Shown piece by piece: positions 52,790 to 63,032 of a DNA stretch of 64,000 bases (positions are counted from its first letter, which is position 1; the number at the start of each line of letters is the position of its first letter). This DNA is from an uncultured Peptostreptococcaceae bacterium (GTDB lineage: Bacteria > Bacillota > Clostridia > Peptostreptococcales > Peptostreptococcaceae). The position numbers were made by a program, and so were the translations under genes. The notes below the pieces were generated by a model. That model was not told where the DNA came from. It saw only the letters and a program-made list of their open reading frames with translations, and searched no databases. Where the stretch lies: NCBI GenBank assembly GCA_947072565.1, contig CAMTIM010000016.1:1-64000 (forward strand), in the 5' to 3' direction.

Positions 52790-55213
52790 TTATCTCACAC
52801 CCTTAAACCAAATGTATTTTGCATATTCTGATATAGTTCTATCCGAAGAAAACATACCTGAATTAGCTATATTTACTAAAGATACACTGTTCCATTTTTC
52901 TTTTTGTTTGTATAATTCGTTAACTTTACATTGAGCTTCTATATAATTTTCAAAATCTCTTAATACGAAATATTCATCATTATATGTTATTAAAGAATCA
53001 TATATTTTTCTACCTTCATTTCCCATATTAGGGATAAATCCATTTATTAAATCATCTACAACCCTCTTTATATATCGGTTCGAGTTATATAAATCTAGTG
53101 CTGAATAGCCTCCTATTTTATTGTAATTTAACACTTGAGATGCTTTAAGGCCAAATAAAATTATATTTTCATCTCCAACTTGTTGATATATTTCTACATT
53201 AGCACCATCTAATGTTGCAAGTGTAATTGCACCATTCATCATGAACTTCATATTACTTGTTCCTGATGCTTCTTTTGTAGTTGTGGAGATTTGTTCGCTA
53301 ACATCTGCTGCTGGTATTATAATTTCAGCTAAAGATACTCCATAGTTTTCTACAAATACTACCTTTATTTTATTTTCTATTTTTTCATCATTATTAATCT
53401 TATTAGCTACGGAATTTATAAACTTTATTATACATTTTGCTAAATCATATCCTGGAGCTGCCTTAGCTCCAAATATAAATGCTCTAGGTTCCATATCGAA
53501 ATTTGGATTTTCTAATAATTCATGATATAAATGAAGTATGTGTAAAATATTTAATAATTGTCTTTTATATGCATGTAACCTTTTTATCTGTACATCATAA
53601 ATGGAATTTGGATTAATTTCGATATTGTATTCTTTTCTTATAAAATCAGCTAGTCTCTTTTTGTTGCTATATTTTATATTATTTAATTTAGATAATACTT
53701 TTAAATTAGTCTTATACTTTTCTAATTTCTTAAGCTCTAATGTATCTTTTTTCCATTTATCTCCTATTAAATCCGTTATTAAGTCACTAAGATTTTCATT
53801 ACAATTCATAACCCATCTTCTATGAGCAATTCCATTTGTCTTATTATTAAATTTTTGAGGTTCATCCTCATAAAATTCATTTAGCACTTCTTTTTTTAAC
53901 AACTCTGTATGCAATGCTGCAACTCCATTGACACTATGACTACCTACTATACATAAATTTGCCATACTTATATTTTCATGATTTATTATACTCATTCTTT
54001 TTATTTTCTCATGGTCATTGTATTTATTATTTAAATTTTGAACATATCTTCTATTTATTTCTTCTATTATCATATATATTCTAGGTAGTAATTTTTTCAT
54101 CATATCTATAGGCCATTTTTCCATAGCCTCTGCCATTATTGTGTGATTAGTATAAGATATAGTGTTTTGAGTCATACACCACGCTTCGTCCCAAGATAAT
54201 TGTTCTTCATCAATCAATATTCTCATAAGTTCTGGTATGCATAATGTTGGATGTGTGTCGTTTATATGAATAGCTATGTTCTTCGATAAATCTAATATAT
54301 TTAATTTACTTTTTTTATACTTTCTAATTATATCTTGCATTCCTGCACTAACTAAAAAATATTCTTGCTTAAGCCTTAACAGCTTACCTGCATAGTTAGA
54401 ATCATTTGGATATAGTGCTTGAGATATCTCTTCAGTATAGTATTTATATTTTAATGCTTCTTCATAACTACCCGAGTGACTTTTTGCATTTGATGTTAGT
54501 GGTCCAAAATCTCTATTTATTACTTCAGATTTAAATAACCTCAGTGTATTTATATATTCATTTTGATACCCGATTATTGGTATGTCATATGGCATAGCCA
54601 TAACAGGTATATAATTTTTATGATATGCTTTTAATTTATTATTTTCCTCTACTAAATCAACTTTTCCTTCGAATTTTACAACAATGGCTTTATTAGGTCT
54701 AACAGTTTCCCATATATAAGACCCTTGAGTAAGCCAATTATCAGGTACTTCTACCTGATAACCATTTACAAATTTTTGTTCAAATAAACCATATTTATAT
54801 CTAAGTCCATAACCATGCCCACTGATATTTAGTGATGCCATCGAATCTAAAAAACATGCTGCAAGCCTTCCTAATCCACCATTACCTAAAGCTGGATCCC
54901 CTTCTGCATTAATTAAATCATCTAGGCTAATGCCCATTTCTTCTAACCCATCTTTAATAGTTTTTTGGATATCTAAGTTTAATAAATTAGACTTTAGTTG
55001 TCTTCCCATTAAAAATTCTATACTAAAATAGTAAACTTCTTTTTCGCAACTTAACCTAGTCTCTACCCATTTTTTAGATATAATATCTTTTATTACACTA
55101 CTCAAAATAGTTAATAGCTGTTCATTATTTGCTTCTTCTATGGATTGAGCATATATACTGTACATTTTATTTTCAAATAATTGTTTGAATTTATTTTTAT
55201 TGAATGTGACCAT
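52790..55213 (-). CDS. glgP: Glycogen phosphorylase
   Basis: 807-residue GT35 enzyme releasing glucose-1-phosphate from alpha-1,4-glucan. The PLP-lysine motif EASGTSNMKFMMNGAITLATLDGANVE and the N-terminal YFSIEFLMGRQLKSNLLNL are intact, as are GNGGLGRLAACFLDS and HINDTHPTLCIPELMR. Full length. It begins 12 bases after glgA and is the degradative partner in an otherwise synthetic cluster. Confidence 0.95.
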   Translation of the reverse strand: MVTFNKNKFKQLFENKMYSIYAQSIEEANNEQLLTILSSVIKDIISKKWVETRLSCEKEVYYFSIEFLMGRQLKSNLLNLDIQKTIKDGLEEMGISLDDLINAEGDPALGNGGLGRLAACFLDSMASLNISGHGYGLRYKYGLFEQKFVNGYQVEVPDNWLTQGSYIWETVRPNKAIVVKFEGKVDLVEENNKLKAYHKNYIPVMAMPYDIPIIGYQNEYINTLRLFKSEVINRDFGPLTSNAKSHSGSYEEALKYKYYTEEISQALYPNDSNYAGKLLRLKQEYFLVSAGMQDIIRKYKKSKLNILDLSKNIAIHINDTHPTLCIPELMRILIDEEQLSWDEAWCMTQNTISYTNHTIMAEAMEKWPIDMMKKLLPRIYMIIEEINRRYVQNLNNKYNDHEKIKRMSIINHENISMANLCIVGSHSVNGVAALHTELLKKEVLNEFYEDEPQKFNNKTNGIAHRRWVMNCNENLSDLITDLIGDKWKKDTLELKKLEKYKTNLKVLSKLNNIKYSNKKRLADFIRKEYNIEINPNSIYDVQIKRLHAYKRQLLNILHILHLYHELLENPNFDMEPRAFIFGAKAAPGYDLAKCIIKFINSVANKINNDEKIENKIKVVFVENYGVSLAEIIIPAADVSEQISTTTKEASGTSNMKFMMNGAITLATLDGANVEIYQQVGDENIILFGLKASQVLNYNKIGGYSALDLYNSNRYIKRVVDDLINGFIPNMGNEGRKIYDSLITYNDEYFVLRDFENYIEAQCKVNELYKQKEKWNSVSLVNIANSGMFSSDRTISEYAKYIWFKGVR

Positions 55214-55225
55214 AAAATCACTCCT

Positions 55226-56668
55226 TTAACCTCGCATTTCTTGATACGTATTTATATAAGTTTGAGCTGATTTTGTCCAGCTACTATCTGTTTTCATAGC
55301 ATTTATAACTAAATTTCTCCATACATTTTTATTTTTATATGTTTCTATAGCACTTTTAATGCAATAAAGCATATCATGTGCATTATAATTTTCAAAACTA
55401 AATCCATTTCCTTCTCCCGTATACTTGTTATACGGATTTACTGTATCTTTTAGACCACCTGTTTCTCTAACTATTGGAAGAGTTCCATATCTCATTGCTA
55501 ACATTTGTCCAATTCCACAAGGCTCAAATAATGATGGCATCAAAAATATATCACTTGATGCATATATTTGTTGTGCAAGTGCAGCATCAAATGTAATTCT
55601 AGCAGATACCTTATCTGGATATATTGAATCGTAATAATTGAACATAGATTGATACTGATGATCTCCTGTACCTAAAATAACCATTTGTAAATTTTCCCTC
55701 ATGATTTCAGGCATAATATAAGATATTAAATCTAAACCTTTTTGTGATACCAATCTGGATACAATTCCTATTAAAGGTATATCTGGGTTTTGTTCTAGAC
55801 CTAGCATTTTTTGTAGTTCAACTTTATTCTCAGATTTTCTATCTATGCTATTTACATCATAATTAGTAAATATATCTTTATCAATTTTAGGGTTATTTAA
55901 GTCATAGTCTATTCCATTTAAAATACCCTTTAGTTTATAAGAATTACATTTTAATAGTCCATCTAGGCTTTCTCCATAAAATTTAGTTTGTATTTCGCTA
56001 GCATAAGTAGGACTTACAGTGGTTACTTTATCACTAAAAACTATTCCTGCTTTCATAAAGCTTACTCCACCAAAATATTCTACATCTCCATTATCGATAT
56101 ACTTATATGGCAAATCTAATACATCACCCAAAAGTTTATTTGAGAATACTCCCTGATATTGTAGGTTGTGAATAGTATAAATAGTTTTTATATTATTATA
56201 TTTTTCTAAACCACTATATTTTTCTTTTAAAATTAATGGAATCATACCTGTATGCCAATCATTCATATGAATTATTTCTGGATAAAAATCAATGATAGAT
56301 ATAGCTTCTAAAACTGCATTACTAAAGAAAGTATATCTTTCTGCATCATCTTCATATCCATAAAGATATGCAATTTCTCCTTCTCTCTTAAAATAATACT
56401 CATTATCTATAAAGTAAAACTTAACTCCATCTAACTCCATCTCTAAAAGCCCACAGTATTGATTTCTCCACCCAACTTTTACATTAAATACTGCTACTTC
56501 TTTTAGCTGTTCTTTTAAATAATTAGGCATTGTAGAGTATTTAGGCAATATTACTCTCACATCAACACCTTCTTTTTTTAATGCCTTAGGCAGTGCGTAT
56601 GCTACATCTCCTAATCCACCTGTTTTGGCAAATGGCCAACACTCCGATGTTACGTAAAGAACTTTCAC
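55226..56668 (-). CDS. glgA: Glycogen synthase
   Basis: 480-residue GT5 ADP-glucose:alpha-1,4-glucan glucosyltransferase. KTGGLGDVAYALPKAL at residues 16-31 contains the ADP-glucose-binding lysine motif; MNDWHTGMIPLILK, NLQYQGVF and the C-terminal LMPSLFEPCGIGQMLAMRYGTLPIVRETGGLKDTV are typical. It starts 19 bases after glgD. Confidence 0.95.
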   Translation of the reverse strand: MKVLYVTSECWPFAKTGGLGDVAYALPKALKKEGVDVRVILPKYSTMPNYLKEQLKEVAVFNVKVGWRNQYCGLLEMELDGVKFYFIDNEYYFKREGEIAYLYGYEDDAERYTFFSNAVLEAISIIDFYPEIIHMNDWHTGMIPLILKEKYSGLEKYNNIKTIYTIHNLQYQGVFSNKLLGDVLDLPYKYIDNGDVEYFGGVSFMKAGIVFSDKVTTVSPTYASEIQTKFYGESLDGLLKCNSYKLKGILNGIDYDLNNPKIDKDIFTNYDVNSIDRKSENKVELQKMLGLEQNPDIPLIGIVSRLVSQKGLDLISYIMPEIMRENLQMVILGTGDHQYQSMFNYYDSIYPDKVSARITFDAALAQQIYASSDIFLMPSLFEPCGIGQMLAMRYGTLPIVRETGGLKDTVNPYNKYTGEGNGFSFENYNAHDMLYCIKSAIETYKNKNVWRNLVINAMKTDSSWTKSAQTYINTYQEMRG

Positions 56669-56687
56669 TAAAAATTTCCCCCTCTAA

Positions 56688-57818
56688 CTAAATACTTATA
56701 TTTTTTTCTATAACAATAGGATAATTTTCATCCCCTTTTAATTCTTTTCTTTTTGTTAAATTTATATTTTTATCAAATATTACGTTTTGTAATTGTGCAC
56801 CTTCTCCTATAATACAGTTTTGCATTATTACAGAATTATCTATATTAACACCTTTTTCTATGTGTACTTTTCTAAATATTATACTATTTTTTACAGTTCC
56901 TTCTATTACACATCCACTTGCTATGAAAGAGTTATCTACATCTGCAGTTTCTGTATATATAGTAGGAGATTCATTTTTTTCTTTAGTTCTTATTTTTCTA
57001 TCTGAATAAAGCAACTCTTTTGCTATATCTATGTTTAACAAGTCTTTGCTTATTTCAAAATATGTTTGCACAGATTTTACACATTTTAAATATCCATCAT
57101 ACTCATATGCACCTATTTGATTATTTTTAACTTCTTCAATTATAAAATCTTCTAGATATAAATAATCTCCATTATTACTTAATTTGTATACAACATCTAT
57201 AAAATCTGTTCTTTTCATTATATAAGTTTCCATATATATATCTAAACCTTCAAATGCACCAATATTACTACCTACATTTATAACCCTTTTATCATTATCT
57301 AAGTTTAATGTTAAATTACCTTTAAAATCATCTTTAGAATTTTCAATATTCTTATATATCATAGTTATATAATTATTAGATTTTTTATGGTATTTAAGTA
57401 CTTCTGAATAATCTATATTACATATCATATAGCTTGGAGCAACTAAAATATATTCTTCTTCACTTCTTTTTATATAATCTATATTAGATAATATATTATA
57501 TATGTCACCTTTTCTGTATTGATAAATATTTTGAGATTCAGTATTTTCTGGGCTAAATATAGATAAGCCACCTTTTTTTCTACTTAAGTCCCAATCTTTT
57601 CCACTCTCTATATGATCGGTTAATGATCTATATTTTTCCTTTGCAAATATACCTACATTAGTTATTCCTGAATTGACCATATTAGAAAGAGTAAAATCTA
57701 TTATTCTATATCTACCTCCAATAGGAGTAGATGCTATCGGTCTACTATAATTAAGTTTATCTATATTTGGGTCTCCTTTTTTATTTAAGTTTATTAATCC
57801 CATACATTCATTTCTCAT
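56688..57818 (-). CDS. glgD: GlgD, glucose-1-phosphate adenylyltransferase second subunit
   Basis: 376-residue paralogue of GlgC. The nucleotidyltransferase fold is recognisable (RPIASTPIGGRYRIIDFTLSNMVNSGITNVGIFA), but the N-terminal AGGxGxRL loop of GlgC is missing; it begins MGLINLNKKGDPNIDKLNY. Like other Firmicute GlgD proteins it is likely catalytically weak and modulates GlgC in a heterotetramer. A left-handed helix-type C-terminus follows (SFIASGCVIEGTVKNSIIFRKV). Start overlaps the glgC stop by one base. Confidence 0.92.
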   Translation of the reverse strand: MRNECMGLINLNKKGDPNIDKLNYSRPIASTPIGGRYRIIDFTLSNMVNSGITNVGIFAKEKYRSLTDHIESGKDWDLSRKKGGLSIFSPENTESQNIYQYRKGDIYNILSNIDYIKRSEEEYILVAPSYMICNIDYSEVLKYHKKSNNYITMIYKNIENSKDDFKGNLTLNLDNDKRVINVGSNIGAFEGLDIYMETYIMKRTDFIDVVYKLSNNGDYLYLEDFIIEEVKNNQIGAYEYDGYLKCVKSVQTYFEISKDLLNIDIAKELLYSDRKIRTKEKNESPTIYTETADVDNSFIASGCVIEGTVKNSIIFRKVHIEKGVNIDNSVIMQNCIIGEGAQLQNVIFDKNINLTKRKELKGDENYPIVIEKNISI

Positions 57819-58978
57819 TATTTTAGACCCCCTTCTAATGCCAATTGTAATTTAACCACTTCATACTCAGAAACTACATTTATTTCATCATTATTATTAT
57901 TTTTTATTATTGAATTATCTTCTATTATTGCACCCTCACCTATCATAGCTTTTTCTATAACTACATTTTTTCCTATCTTTACATTAGGCATTATAACAGA
58001 ATCTTTTATTTCACTATTTTCACCTACAAAAACACCATGAGATAAAACAGAGTGTTCAATTTTCCCTAACAACATACATCCATCTGCTACTAATGAATTA
58101 TTTACAATTGCACCTTTTCCTATATATTGAGGTGGCATAGCCATAGTATTTGTATATATCTTCCACTTAGGATCTTGTAAATCTAATGTTTCCCTATATT
58201 TTATAAGGTCCATATTAGCATCCCATAAACTTTGTATAGTTCCAACATCTCTCCAATACCCTTTATATGGATATGCATACATTCCTACATCATCTTGTAG
58301 CATTGTAGGGATTAAATCTTTTCCAAAATCATCATAATTTAAATTTTCTTTTTCAGATTTTATAAAATAATCTCTTATCATCTTCCATTCAAATATATAA
58401 ACACCCATAGAAGCTAAATTACTCTTTGGATTACTTGGTTTTTCTTCAAACTCATATATGCTTCCATCTTTATTCGTATTCATTATTCCAAATCGCGATG
58501 CCTCATCCCAAGGTACTTCTATTACTGCTATTGTAGCCTTAGCGTTTTTTTCTTTATGGTAATCTAGCATTTTACTATAATCCATTTTATATATATGATC
58601 ACCTGATAATATAAGCACATACTCTGGATCATAGCTATCTATAAAGTTCATATTTTGATGTATTGCATGTGCCGTTCCTTCATACCAATTTCCTTCTTTT
58701 TCATTCATATATGGTTGAAGTACGTAAACTCCCCCATTTATTCTATCTAAATCCCAATGGCTTCCCATTCCTATATGAGAATTTAATATTAAAGGTCTAT
58801 ATTGAGTTAATACACCTACTGTATCTATACCTGAATTAGAACAATTACTTAGTACGAAATCTATAATTCTATACTTTCCTCCAAATGATACTGCTGGTTT
58901 TGCAATCCTCTTTGTAAAAACCCCTAGTCTCGATCCTTGGCCCCCTGCCAAAATCATAGCTAACATCTCTTTTTTCAC
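57818..58978 (-). CDS. glgC: Glucose-1-phosphate adenylyltransferase
   Basis: 386-residue ADP-glucose pyrophosphorylase, the committed step of glycogen synthesis. [39 protein letters not shown] gives the nucleotide-binding and allosteric region. [20 protein letters not shown] and FEEKP are substrate-binding motifs. A left-handed beta-helix lies at the C-terminus (about 285-370). It forms the enzyme with GlgD and is translationally coupled to it (TAATG). Confidence 0.95.
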   Translation of the reverse strand: MKKEMLAMILAGGQGSRLGVFTKRIAKPAVSFGGKYRIIDFVLSNCSNSGIDTVGVLTQYRPLILNSHIGMGSHWDLDRINGGVYVLQPYMNEKEGNWYEGTAHAIHQNMNFIDSYDPEYVLILSGDHIYKMDYSKMLDYHKEKNAKATIAVIEVPWDEASRFGIMNTNKDGSIYEFEEKPSNPKSNLASMGVYIFEWKMIRDYFIKSEKENLNYDDFGKDLIPTMLQDDVGMYAYPYKGYWRDVGTIQSLWDANMDLIKYRETLDLQDPKWKIYTNTMAMPPQYIGKGAIVNNSLVADGCMLLGKIEHSVLSHGVFVGENSEIKDSVIMPNVKIGKNVVIEKAMIGEGAIIEDNSIIKNNNNDEINVVSEYEVVKLQLALEGGLK

Positions 58979-59031
58979 TAGTTATCCCCCTTAAAATGTT
59001 GATTATTACTTAATTAAAATTTATAAATTTA

Positions 59032-61053
59032 TTATAGCTCCTGCATTTTAATTGCATGTAAGCTGCTAATATCTTCTCTATTTATGATTTCTAATTTTTC
59101 ATTTTTTCCACCAATTAATATCTTTTCTTCTTTATTAATTTCAAGCTTATTAATGTCTATATCTTTCCCCTTTATAAACGTTGCCCCTAGCGGAGGAACT
59201 TTTATAGTTATATGATAGTCTTTGTTATTCCATTTTTCAGATTTTGAAAATAATTCTGCTTTATCCATAGTTTGCCCAGAACCTCCATATGAGTCATCGT
59301 CTGAGTTGAATACTTCTTCGTATATTCCTGGATAAGGTACCCCAACTTTATAATCGTAATATACTACTGGTGTAAAGTTTATTACGGCTATAATAAAATC
59401 TTCTGATTTTTTCCCTTTTCTCATAATTGAAACTACACTTTGTTCACTATTATGCGGATCTATAAAATCAAATCCATCGTAACTATTATCTACTTCATAC
59501 AATGCTTTTTCGTCTTTATATAAAGTATTAAGTTTTTTTACATATTGTTTCATATCTAAATGAGGTTTTATGTCTAATAGTTCCCATTCTAATCCATATG
59601 AATATCGCCACTCTAATCCTTGAGCAAACTCATTTCCCATAAATGATAATTTTTTACCTGGATGTATCATGTAATATGCATATAGTGTTCTAAGACCTGC
59701 AAATTTTTGCCATGCATCTCCTGGCATTTTATCTAGTAGTGATTTTTTACCATGTACTACTTCATCATGAGATAATGGTAAAATAAAATTTTCCGAAAAT
59801 GCATACATAAAAGAAAAAGTTATAAGTTCATGATGATATTTTTTATATATTGGATCCATTTCCATGTATCTTAAGGTATCATTCATCCATCCCATATTCC
59901 ATTTATATGTAAATCCTAATGCTTCTTTATATGTTGGCCCTGTGACCATTGGCCATGAAGTTGATTCTTCAGCTATTATGATAGGATTTTTTGTGTATTT
60001 ATAAATACTTTCATTAAATTTTTTCAAAAAATCTATAGCTTCTAAATTTTCTCTTCCTCCATACTTATTGGGTTTCCACTGACCTATATCGTAATCTAAA
60101 TAAAGCATACTTGATACTGCATCTACTCTTATTCCATCAACATGAAATTCATTAAACCAATATAGTGCATTAGAAATTAAAAAACTATTAACCTCTGGTT
60201 TTCCTAAATCAAAATGAGCTGTTCCCCAGCCAATATTTTCTGCCTTTAGTTTATCTTGATATTCAAATTGAGGTGAGCCATCAAATTTATAAAGACCATG
60301 ATCATCTTTACAAAAATGACTGTATGCAAAGTCTACAATTATTCCAATTTCATTTTCATGGCATTTATCTATGAATGCTTTGAATTCATTCGGATTTCCA
60401 TATCTACTGCTGCTGCTATAATATCCAACTGTTTGGTATCCCCAAGATTTATCCAATGGATGCTCTGTTATAGGTAAGATTTCGATATGCGTATAGCCCA
60501 TTTCTTTTACATACTCTATCATTTCATACATTTCTTCATACGAGAAAAAATCGCCATTCCATTTTCTCTTCCATGAACCTAAATGGATTTCATATATATT
60601 CATTGGTCTTTGATTACAATTTTCTTTTATCTTTTTATTATTCCATTTTTTATCATTCCATTTGTATTTATTTAAATCATATACAACAGATGCAGTATCT
60701 GGTCTTAACTGTGAAAAAAATGCATATGGATCGGATTTCAATCTGCTAATTCCATCACATCCAACTATATTATATTTATACGTATCCCCTTGTTTGATAT
60801 CACTTAAAGATATGTTCCAAACTCCACTATTACACATATTTATCATAGGATGAGAGTTTTTATTCCAATTGTTAAACTCTCCAACTAAATATACTTCACT
60901 TGCATTTGGAGCCCAAACTGTAAAAGACGCTGTGTTGTTTTTCGAATCAATATGACATCCCATAAATTTATAACTGTCATAACATTCTCCTAATTTGAAT
61001 TTATCTATATTATCAATTAGAATTTTATTACTGTTTATTTTTTTGTATTTCAT
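59032..61053 (-). CDS. glgB: Glycogen branching enzyme
   Basis: 673-residue GH13 1,4-alpha-glucan branching enzyme. An N-terminal CBM48 domain (about 25-115, EVYLVGEFNNWNKNSHPM) precedes the barrel. Active-site segments are VDFAYSHFCKDDHGLY, FHVDGIRVDAVSSMLY (nucleophile), NPIIIAEESTSWP (acid/base) and LPLSHDEVVHGKKS. The C-terminal beta domain ends with an unusual 40-residue extension rich in Lys, Glu and Ile. First gene of the operon, start preceded by AAGGGG. Confidence 0.95.
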   Translation of the reverse strand: MKYKKINSNKILIDNIDKFKLGECYDSYKFMGCHIDSKNNTASFTVWAPNASEVYLVGEFNNWNKNSHPMINMCNSGVWNISLSDIKQGDTYKYNIVGCDGISRLKSDPYAFFSQLRPDTASVVYDLNKYKWNDKKWNNKKIKENCNQRPMNIYEIHLGSWKRKWNGDFFSYEEMYEMIEYVKEMGYTHIEILPITEHPLDKSWGYQTVGYYSSSSRYGNPNEFKAFIDKCHENEIGIIVDFAYSHFCKDDHGLYKFDGSPQFEYQDKLKAENIGWGTAHFDLGKPEVNSFLISNALYWFNEFHVDGIRVDAVSSMLYLDYDIGQWKPNKYGGRENLEAIDFLKKFNESIYKYTKNPIIIAEESTSWPMVTGPTYKEALGFTYKWNMGWMNDTLRYMEMDPIYKKYHHELITFSFMYAFSENFILPLSHDEVVHGKKSLLDKMPGDAWQKFAGLRTLYAYYMIHPGKKLSFMGNEFAQGLEWRYSYGLEWELLDIKPHLDMKQYVKKLNTLYKDEKALYEVDNSYDGFDFIDPHNSEQSVVSIMRKGKKSEDFIIAVINFTPVVYYDYKVGVPYPGIYEEVFNSDDDSYGGSGQTMDKAELFSKSEKWNNKDYHITIKVPPLGATFIKGKDIDINKLEINKEEKILIGGKNEKLEIINREDISSLHAIKMQEL

Positions 61054-61390
61054 AATATAAATTTCTCGCCCCTTCTTTTTTATCCCCTGTATAGTATCTA
61101 ATTATATATCAATAAACCATATTATTCACAATCAAATTTCAGTAAAATTCAGTCAATTTGCTCTATATTTCAACACAAAAATATATATTAAAACATTTTT
61201 TTATCTATATATATAAAATAAAACATAAATATTTTAATATTTGTGTTTTATTTATGTTTTTGGAAAACGTTTTAGTTATTTTTTTATCATTCTTTTTTTA
61301 AAATAAAAATAAATCTAAAATCTTTTTAAATAACAATTAAATTTAAATGATAATTCCAAATATAATCATCGACAATTTTATACATGCTAA
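61054..61390. other. upstream region of the glycogen operon
   Basis: About 380 bases with no supportable gene. It must contain the glycogen operon promoter; no convincing -35/-10 pair was found. The palindrome AAAACGTTTT (61264-61273), in the context TGGAAAACGTTTTAG, resembles but does not fully match a CcpA cre site. Confidence 0.4.
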
Positions 61391-61427
61391 AAAAGCCTTA
61401 AATACTATTATAGTATCTAAGGCTTTC
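61391..61427 (-). terminator. SPFH gene terminator
   Basis: AAAGCCTTAAATACTA (61392-61407) pairs with its near complement at 61411-61426, followed by T-rich sequence on the minus strand. Confidence 0.85.
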
Positions 61428-61436
61428 AATTTTAAT

Positions 61437-62432
61437 CTATTTATCGTCTCCTAAAACTTCTTTTATTCCCTTAAATGTTCCTAAGAAGTTTACAGTATCC
61501 GAAGGTAGAACTAATTTAGTAGCATTTCCTTGTGCTACTTTTTCTAACGCTTCTATTGATTTAAGTGCTAATATATTATCATCCACATCAGATTCTTTCA
61601 TAGCTAAAAATACTTCTCTTAAACCTTTAGCTGTTGCTTCCTGTACTCTTAATATAACTTCTGCTTCTCCCTGTGCTTTAGCTATAGCAAGTTGTCTTAT
61701 AGCCTCTGCCTCTCCTTCTGCATGTAATATAGAAGATAGCTTTTGACCTTCTGCTTCACGAACCATAGCCTCTTTTTTAGCTTCAGCTCTTAAAATTAAA
61801 GATTGTTTTTCACCTTCTGCTTGAAGAATTGATGATGACTTACTACCTTCCGCTTGTAATATAGACTCTCTTCTTTCTCTTTCTGCTCTCATTTGTTTTT
61901 CCATTGCAACTTGAATATCATGAGGTGGCATTATATTTTTTAGTTCAACTCTATTTACTTTAATCCCCCACTTATCAGTTGCTTCATCTAATATTACTCT
62001 CATCTTAGTGTTTATTATATCTCTTGATGTTAATGTTTCGTCTAAATCAAGTTCCCCTATTATATTTCTAAGAGTTGTTGCTGTTAAATTTTCTATTGCT
62101 GTAATAGGATTTGCTATTTCAAATACATATCTTGCTGGATCTGTTACTCTATAATAAACAACAGTATCTATTTGCATTGTTACATTATCCTTAGTTATAA
62201 CTGGTTGTGGTGGAAAATCTATCACATTTTCTCTTAAATCAATTACATAGCTCATGCTGTCTATAAATGGTACTAAAAAGTGAACCCCTGTGTCTGCTAC
62301 TTTTCTGAATTTTCCAAGTCTCATTATTATACCTATTTTAGACTGCTTTATTACTCTTACACAAGACAACCCCATTATTACAACTATAATTATAGGTACT
62401 ATTACTAATACTATTGATCCTATCGATTCCAT
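61437..62432 (-). CDS. SPFH/Band 7 (stomatin-like) membrane protein
   Basis: 331-residue scaffold protein. One N-terminal transmembrane segment (VLVIVPIIIVVIMGLSC) precedes the SPFH domain (about 25-200; IGIIMRLGKFRKVADTGVHFLVPFIDS). A long Ala/Glu-rich helix follows (about 190-260, repeats such as LRAEAKKEAMVREAEGQKL). This QmcA-type layout organises membrane microdomains and partners a NfeD protein, here encoded just upstream (16-base gap). Confidence 0.92.
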   Translation of the reverse strand: MESIGSIVLVIVPIIIVVIMGLSCVRVIKQSKIGIIMRLGKFRKVADTGVHFLVPFIDSMSYVIDLRENVIDFPPQPVITKDNVTMQIDTVVYYRVTDPARYVFEIANPITAIENLTATTLRNIIGELDLDETLTSRDIINTKMRVILDEATDKWGIKVNRVELKNIMPPHDIQVAMEKQMRAERERRESILQAEGSKSSSILQAEGEKQSLILRAEAKKEAMVREAEGQKLSSILHAEGEAEAIRQLAIAKAQGEAEVILRVQEATAKGLREVFLAMKESDVDDNILALKSIEALEKVAQGNATKLVLPSDTVNFLGTFKGIKEVLGDDK

Positions 62433-62448
62433 AATTTTAATTTCTCCC

Positions 62449-62877
62449 TTATTTTATTTTTTCAACTATTAATTTAACTCCCTCAATTTTTATTACCTTT
62501 ACAACGCAGCCCTGCTCTATAGTTTCTCCATTTAATGATATCGATGTCCACTCTTCATTTTCCACTACTACTATTCCTACATTATTAGGAAGTATTTCTT
62601 TTTTAACTACACCTGTTTTTCCTAAGATCGCCTTTAAATTTGTATCATATTCATAGGTTTCATCTTTTTTTACTATCCACTTTGTTACTACTATAAGTAG
62701 TGTTATTGATATCAATGCAAATATTATTATCTGAATTAATATACTATCTATAAACCCACTTAAAAATATTAGTATAAATGCACCTATACTAAACCAAATA
62801 AGTGTCAAAGTAGGTGTTACTATTTCGCCTATCGCAAATACAATTGCTACAAGTAACCATATCAACTTCATACGCAT
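62449..62877 (-). CDS. NfeD-like membrane protein
   Basis: 142-residue protein with three or four transmembrane helices (about 1-75) and a C-terminal OB-type NfeD domain (about 85-142, GKTGVVKKEILPNNVGIVVVENEEWTSISL). It is the short NfeD form that pairs with stomatin-like SPFH proteins. A ribosome-binding site GGGGAGGG precedes two alternative ATGs two codons apart. The second, at 62871, has better spacing. Confidence 0.9.
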   Translation of the reverse strand: MRMKLIWLLVAIVFAIGEIVTPTLTLIWFSIGAFILIFLSGFIDSILIQIIIFALISITLLIVVTKWIVKKDETYEYDTNLKAILGKTGVVKKEILPNNVGIVVVENEEWTSISLNGETIEQGCVVKVIKIEGVKLIVEKIK

Positions 62878-62986
62878 TCCCTCCCCAATTTATGACTTTG
62901 AGTCAATTATACTATACTCTTACATATATTTATAATTTTGTAAACTTTTGTTACCATTAAAATGGTTTTTAATTCGTTTCTACTAT

Positions 62987-63024
62987 AAAAATAGCACCTA
63001 ATAATTTAATTAGGCGCTATTTTT
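62987..63024 (-). terminator. terminator of the four-repeat protein gene
   Basis: AAAAATAGCACCTAAT (62987-63002) pairs with ATTAGGCGCTATTTTT (63009-63024) with one wobble and T-runs on both sides, directly after the stop codon at 63033. Confidence 0.85.
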
Positions 63025-63032
63025 ATATCTAT

